Shown piece after piece: positions 13,695 through 17,120 of a stretch of DNA of 17,120 bases. The notes below the pieces were generated by a model. It was not told the DNA's origin. It did no database searches and saw only the letters and a program-made list of their open reading frames with translations. Each line of letters begins with the position of its first letter. The stretch's first letter is position 1. The position numbers were made by a program, and so were the translations under genes. The stretch spans positions 1-17,120 of the forward strand of contig JAABQN010000018.1 in assembly GCA_011391455.1 (NCBI GenBank), given 5' to 3'. Source of the stretch: Nitrospiraceae bacterium. Its GTDB lineage: Bacteria; Nitrospirota; Nitrospiria; Nitrospirales; Nitrospiraceae.

Positions 13695-14087
13695 ATGGCA
13701 GTAGCGACTCAATATGCAACCGGACGACGAAAGTGTGCCATTGCCAGGGCCTGGGTCACTGGGACGGCGGGCGATATTACGATCAATGACCAACCGCTAG
13801 AGAAGGCGTTCCCACGCCTGACCTTGAGGCAGATCATTCAGTTCCCGCTCGAAATTGGCGGGGTCATGGGGCAGTACTCGATCAAGGCCACGGTCCAAGG
13901 CGGCGGGCAGGTCGGCCAAGCCGGTGCCTTGCGCCATGCCATTTCACGCGCGTTGGTGGAGCTCAACCAACCCCTCCGTATACCCTTGAAGAAGGAAGGC
14001 TTGCTGACCCGCGATTCGCGCGTCAAAGAGCGGAAAAAGTACGGACAGAAGGGCGCGAGAAAGCGGTTCCAGTACTCAAAGCGTTAA
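13695..14087 (+). CDS. rpsI: 30S ribosomal protein S9
   Basis: Small-subunit head protein whose C-terminal tail reaches the P-site tRNA. The 130-residue product shows YATGRRKCAIARAWV (7-21), IQFPLEIGGVMGQYSIKATVQGG, GQAGALRHAISRALV, and the basic end ERKKYGQKGARKRFQYSKR with the near-invariant terminal SKR. AAGGAG is 10 bases before the ATG; the frame is open 30 codons upstream but that part overlaps the rplM 3' end and is not homologous. A strong terminator begins about 20 bases after the stop, so this is the last gene of the unit. Confidence 0.98.
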   Translation: MAVATQYATGRRKCAIARAWVTGTAGDITINDQPLEKAFPRLTLRQIIQFPLEIGGVMGQYSIKATVQGGGQVGQAGALRHAISRALVELNQPLRIPLKKEGLLTRDSRVKERKKYGQKGARKRFQYSKR

Positions 14088-14106
14088 ACATCGGAGCCAC
14101 AGTCAG

Positions 14107-14139
14107 AAAAAGGGAAGGCTCCTCGCCTTCCCTTTTTTT
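14107..14139 (+). terminator. Rho-independent terminator after rpsI
   Basis: AGGGAAGGC at 14111-14119, loop TCCTC, GCCTTCCCT at 14125-14133, then a run of T to 14139: a perfect 9-bp stem with a 5-base loop. The matching A-run before the stem extends the pairing. It ends the nuclease-ribosomal protein transcript 31 bases before argC. Confidence 0.92.
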
Positions 14140-14170
14140 GTGCCCGTGGAACACATGGCAGGTGATATAG

Positions 14171-15244
14171 ATGAAAAAGGTACGCGTCGCAATTGCAGGG
14201 GCCAGTGGTTATGCCGGAGCGGAGCTTGTTCGGCTGGCAGCCCTCCACCCGCACTTTGATCTCCACGCTGTCACGTCCGAGAAATCCGCTGGGGCTCCCG
14301 TCGGAACGGTCTTCCCGAGTCTGGCGGGCCTCGTGTCTCTCTCATTCCAAGCGCTTTCTCCGGAAGCCCTAGCAGAACAGACAGACGCGGTCTTCTTGGC
14401 CCTTCCTCACACCAAATCGTTAGAGCCGGTTTCCGCCTGTCTCAAAACCGGTAAACTGGTGGTGGACCTCAGCGCCGACTACCGCCTCACGGACCCAGCT
14501 GTCTATGAACAATGGTATAAAACTCCACATACCTACCCAGGCTTGCTGAAGGACGCGGTCTACGGACTTCCTGAATTGCACCGAGCTGCTATCGCCAAAG
14601 CAAAGTTGGTGGCCTCGCCAGGCTGTTACCCGACGGCAGCAGTTCTACAATTGGCCCCGCTGTTCGCACAGGATCTTGTGCAGCCTCACACCGTCGTCAT
14701 CGATGCAAAATCCGGCGTTTCCGGCGCAGGGCGAAGTCCTGCTCTCCCTTACCATTTCCCGGAAGCCCATGAATCTTTAGAGCCGTACAAAATTGGAGGG
14801 CATCGCCACATCCCTGAGATCGAACAGGAACTCGGTGGGTTGCTTCAACGAGCCTCTCAAGCATCAGGAAAGACGGCTCCAGAGCCGATCGTCACATTCA
14901 CTCCGCACCTCGTTCCGATGAACCGTGGCATTCTGAGCACCGCCTACTGCAAACTGAAGAGTCCGATGTCTCTGCCGGACCTGCGTTCGTTGTATCGAGA
15001 CTTTTACAAAGGCGAGCGGTTCGTCCGGTTCCAGGAAGAGACCATTCCAAATCCACGCTATATCAAGGGCTCCAACTATTGCGACATCGGAGTCTACCTC
15101 GATCCCCGCTCAGGATCGGTCATTACGGTAGCCGCGCTGGATAATCTGGTGAAGGGCGCCGCAGGCCAAGCCATTCAGGCCATGAACCTCATGCTGGGCT
15201 TTCCCGAGGAGACAGGTTTGACGGCTCCGGCTGCCTATCCCTAG
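14171..15244 (+). CDS. argC: N-acetyl-gamma-glutamyl-phosphate reductase
   Basis: NADPH-dependent third step of arginine synthesis, giving N-acetylglutamate semialdehyde. The 357-residue protein has the nucleotide-binding GASGYAGAELVRL (10-22), FLALPH (75-80), VDLSADYRL (98-106), catalytic Cys152 in VASPGCYPTA (147-156), SGVSGAGRSP, and GGHRHIPEIEQEL. The length is normal. AGGTGAT stands a few bases before the ATG. It follows the rpsI terminator with only 31 bases between, and no good promoter can be pointed out there, so it depends on a weak promoter or on read-through. The stop abuts a palindromic element; argJ follows. Confidence 0.97.
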   Translation: MKKVRVAIAGASGYAGAELVRLAALHPHFDLHAVTSEKSAGAPVGTVFPSLAGLVSLSFQALSPEALAEQTDAVFLALPHTKSLEPVSACLKTGKLVVDLSADYRLTDPAVYEQWYKTPHTYPGLLKDAVYGLPELHRAAIAKAKLVASPGCYPTAAVLQLAPLFAQDLVQPHTVVIDAKSGVSGAGRSPALPYHFPEAHESLEPYKIGGHRHIPEIEQELGGLLQRASQASGKTAPEPIVTFTPHLVPMNRGILSTAYCKLKSPMSLPDLRSLYRDFYKGERFVRFQEETIPNPRYIKGSNYCDIGVYLDPRSGSVITVAALDNLVKGAAGQAIQAMNLMLGFPEETGLTAPAAYP

Positions 15245-15370
15245 CAAGATGCTGAAAAAGTCCGCCAGCTTCGTTCTCGGCTCGTCGAAATCCTCAACGT
15301 ACCCCAGAGGGTACGCTTCCGGTTTCGATTCGCCTGCGGCCTTGCTGGACAGCCTTTTTGAGCATCCTGC
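15244..15370. repeat. 127-bp palindromic (MITE-like) element between argC and argJ
   Basis: The left end GCAAGATGCTGAAAAAG and the right end read in reverse, GCAGGATGCTCAAAAAG, match at 15 of 17 positions. Complementarity continues inward (TCCGCCAGC against TGTCCAGC; CGTCGAAA against AATCGAAA). It closes on a central GTACCC-CAGA-GGGTAC at 15299-15314, exactly midway. The first base is the last base of the argC stop codon. It carries no gene. The type differs from the element in rsmI. With AAAAAG and CTTTTT flanking the stem it could also attenuate transcription into argJ in either direction. Confidence 0.85.
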
Positions 15371-15396
15371 ATAGATCAATATACATTCTCTCGATC

Positions 15397-16620
15397 ATGG
15401 CCGAAAAATTAACAACCACATCTCCACGCCGCGGGATCACCGCACCTCAGGGGTTCCGCGCAGCAGGCATCCATTGTGGTATCAAGAAGCCAGGCCTGCT
15501 CGACCTCGCGCTCGTCGTCTCTGAACAGAGCGGTCCCATCGCCGGAGTCTTCACGAAAAATCAGGTGGTCGCAGCGCCGGTCATCGTCGATCGCCTTCAC
15601 TTACGCCAGGGCATCGGTCGGGCCATTCTCGTCAACAGCGGTAATGCAAACGCCTGCACCGGCGCCAAGGGATTAGCCGCCGCAAAAAAAACTGCGACCT
15701 TGCTCGCACGCCACATGGGAGTTCCCTCGCATCACATATTCGTCGGGTCCACCGGCGTGATCGGTCGTGTGCTGCCGGTCAATCGAATCATCAAAGGCTT
15801 ACCACAGCTGCTCTCTCAACTCAGCGATCAGGGAGGCCCGGATGCAGCTCAGGCGATCATGACGACCGACTTACGTCCAAAAACCATCGCCCTTCAAGAC
15901 ACCATCGGCGGTCGTTTGATCACTATCGGTGGAATGGCCAAGGGTTCTGGAATGATCCATCCCAACATGGCTACGATGCTGGCCTATTTCACCACGGACG
16001 TGTCAATCACGAAGAGCGCCCTCCAACAAGCTCTCAGTCTGGCGGCCAACGAGTCCTTCAACTGCATCTCAGTCGATGGAGACACGAGCACCAACGATAC
16101 CGTCCTCTGTTTGGCGAACGGTATGGCAGACAACCGCACGATCAAGGAAGGCACGGCTGCCTTTCATCGATTCCTCCAACTTCTGACAGAAGCCTGCCAG
16201 GCACTCGCGCTGGCCATTTGCCGCGACGGGGAAGGTGTCACCAAGGTGGTGAACATCGAGGTGACTGGAGCAGCCACAGTGGCGCAAGCACGACAGGTGG
16301 CTCAAACCATTGCCACATCTAATCTGGTGAAGACCGCCCTCTTCGGCGAGGATGCCAATTGGGGCCGTGTGATGGCGGCAATCGGACGAGCCGGAGTTCC
16401 AATTACTCCTTCAAAGCTGAGCCTCTCGTTCGGCGGGGTTCCGATGGTGCATAAAGGCATGGGGCTCGGACTCGCTGCTGAAGCCCGCATCGCGAAGGTC
16501 TTTCGCCAGAAAGAATTTTCGATGGCCGTAGGTCTAGGGCAAGGCCGTCACAAAGCCCATATCTGGACGACCGATCTGTCGTTCGATTATGTCCGCATCA
16601 ACGCAAGCTATCGGTCGTAA
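15397..16620 (+). CDS. argJ: Bifunctional glutamate N-acetyltransferase / ornithine acetyltransferase
   Basis: Transfers acetyl from N-acetylornithine to glutamate, recycling acetate in arginine synthesis; some family members can also use acetyl-CoA. The 407-residue proenzyme self-cleaves before Thr193 within KGSGMIHPNMATMLAYFTTD (182-201), giving alpha and beta chains. It also has the N-terminal GFRAAGIHCGIKK, LVNSGNANACTG (78-89), VGSTGVIGRVLP (116-127) and a C-terminal YVRINASYRS. The ATG at 15397 is used; the frame is open 13 codons upstream from a TTG, but that lies inside the palindromic element. No clear Shine-Dalgarno sequence is visible before the ATG. Presence of ArgJ implies the cyclic acetyl pathway, whose other enzymes (argB, argD) are not in the window. 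Confidence 0.96.
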   Translation: MAEKLTTTSPRRGITAPQGFRAAGIHCGIKKPGLLDLALVVSEQSGPIAGVFTKNQVVAAPVIVDRLHLRQGIGRAILVNSGNANACTGAKGLAAAKKTATLLARHMGVPSHHIFVGSTGVIGRVLPVNRIIKGLPQLLSQLSDQGGPDAAQAIMTTDLRPKTIALQDTIGGRLITIGGMAKGSGMIHPNMATMLAYFTTDVSITKSALQQALSLAANESFNCISVDGDTSTNDTVLCLANGMADNRTIKEGTAAFHRFLQLLTEACQALALAICRDGEGVTKVVNIEVTGAATVAQARQVAQTIATSNLVKTALFGEDANWGRVMAAIGRAGVPITPSKLSLSFGGVPMVHKGMGLGLAAEARIAKVFRQKEFSMAVGLGQGRHKAHIWTTDLSFDYVRINASYRS

Positions 16621-16635
16621 CCCGCGTAACTGTAC

Positions 16636-16704
16636 TGCCCAATGTTGAATGCTCTTGAGTTGACAACTCATATAGGCATGGCGTGAGATTTTGAACCATG
16701 GGCA
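16636..16704. repeat. Nested inverted repeat in the argJ - small membrane protein gap
   Basis: A perfect 15-bp dyad TGAGTTG-A-CAACTCA at 16656-16670 lies inside a wider imperfect pair, TGCCCAATGTT at 16636-16646 and AACCATGGGCA at 16694-16704 (9 of 11 complementary). It lies in the 156-base region between convergent genes. It has no T-run, so it is not a typical terminator; the inner dyad is the size of an operator. Function unknown. Confidence 0.5.
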
Positions 16705-16776
16705 GAATGCAAGGGAAGCAAGAGTGTGTCCGGAAACGGAGGGAAGACACGCCGAGTTCCACAGGCAGCCAGGACG

Positions 16777-16980
16777 TCAGATGTCTTCAGGTCGACGACT
16801 CTGAGAAACTGCTGATCTCGCGCGATTAAGAGGCTCGGAAGCCAGGAGTTTTATTCGTTGCTCCTCCTCAATTCTAGCTATTCGCTGAACATACGCATTC
16901 AACGCCAATAATCCGAGGATAACGGCCCCCCCTATAATGACCCACGACATATCTCCCAATACCCAATTACTAGTCTCCAT
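16777..16980 (-). CDS. Small single-span membrane protein, unknown function
   Basis: I do not recognise this 67-residue protein. It has one strongly hydrophobic segment (SWVIIGGAVILGLLALNAYV, about residues 12-31). A charged, probably helical stretch follows (QRIARIEEEQRIKLLASEP) and then a basic hydrophilic tail (RARSAVSQSRRPEDI). The layout, a short N-terminus, one span and a charged cytoplasmic helix, resembles small subunits or assembly factors of respiratory complexes such as CcmD or CcoQ, but no motif proves this. It is judged a real gene because AAGGAG stands 8 bases before the ATG and the amino acid pattern is coherent. It converges with argJ. A weak promoter candidate (TTGAAA, 17 bases, TACGTT) lies upstream near 17050-17080. 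Confidence 0.65.
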   Translation of the reverse strand: METSNWVLGDMSWVIIGGAVILGLLALNAYVQRIARIEEEQRIKLLASEPLNRARSAVSQSRRPEDI

Positions 16981-17120
16981 CAGAGCAGCTCCTTGTTGAG
17001 TGAGTTTTTCGGCATACTACCTTCCAGACAACACTTCAAACGGCATAAACGTAAACTCATACGCCAAGGCTTTCAAGCACGAAGTCTGCAAAGGCCACCG
17101 TAATCTATATCCTAGCGCCA

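Overview
The window reads as ordinary chromosome of a free-living bacterium, most likely a Nitrospira-type member of the Nitrospirota. This is an inference from three things: a fused cobA-hemD gene inside a compact heme cluster, an unusual cysteine-rich Fe(2+)-trafficking protein, and several families of palindromic intergenic repeats of a kind I associate with such genomes. There is no rRNA gene to confirm it, and no transposase, phage gene or CRISPR array.

Left part (1-9127, all minus strand). Read in the direction of transcription, a long, tightly packed gene set begins with a HemX/CcsA-like membrane protein. It continues with hemA (glutamyl-tRNA reductase), hemC, a cobA-hemD fusion, a two-CBS-domain protein, hemB, ribF, tilS and hpt (cut by the left edge). 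Spacing is 1 to 6 bases or a 4-base overlap at most junctions. The exceptions are hemA-hemC (152 bases, filled by a nonamer palindrome) and the 61 bases before the CBS gene. Together these genes carry glutamyl-tRNA to uroporphyrinogen III and on to precorrin-2, plus FAD synthesis, tRNA-Ile lysidine formation and purine salvage. A good promoter (TTGACT-18-TATAAT) lies just upstream, inside the start of the divergent gene rsmI.

Middle part (9190-12072). A divergent RsmI-like methyltransferase runs on the plus strand, and its C-terminal tail is encoded by a 193-bp palindromic element. Facing it on the minus strand are a TusA-family gene, a secreted protein of unknown function with its own promoter and terminator, and tRNA-Leu(CAA). 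A small Fe(2+)-trafficking (YggX-like) protein with two CxxC pairs follows on the plus strand.

Right part (12133-17120). A strong promoter drives two tandem paralogues of the bifunctional nuclease (DUF151) family, which lead directly into rplM and rpsI and then a clear terminator. Arginine genes argC and argJ follow, separated by a second type of palindromic element. A small single-span membrane protein on the minus strand closes the window.

The most unusual structure is a repeat seen three times (6801-6917, 10398-10469, 11980-12069). It is built of degenerate 9-bp units kept in perfect 9-bp register across a centre of dyad symmetry, so that T/G-rich units turn into their A/C-rich complements. 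I do not recognise it as a named repeat family.
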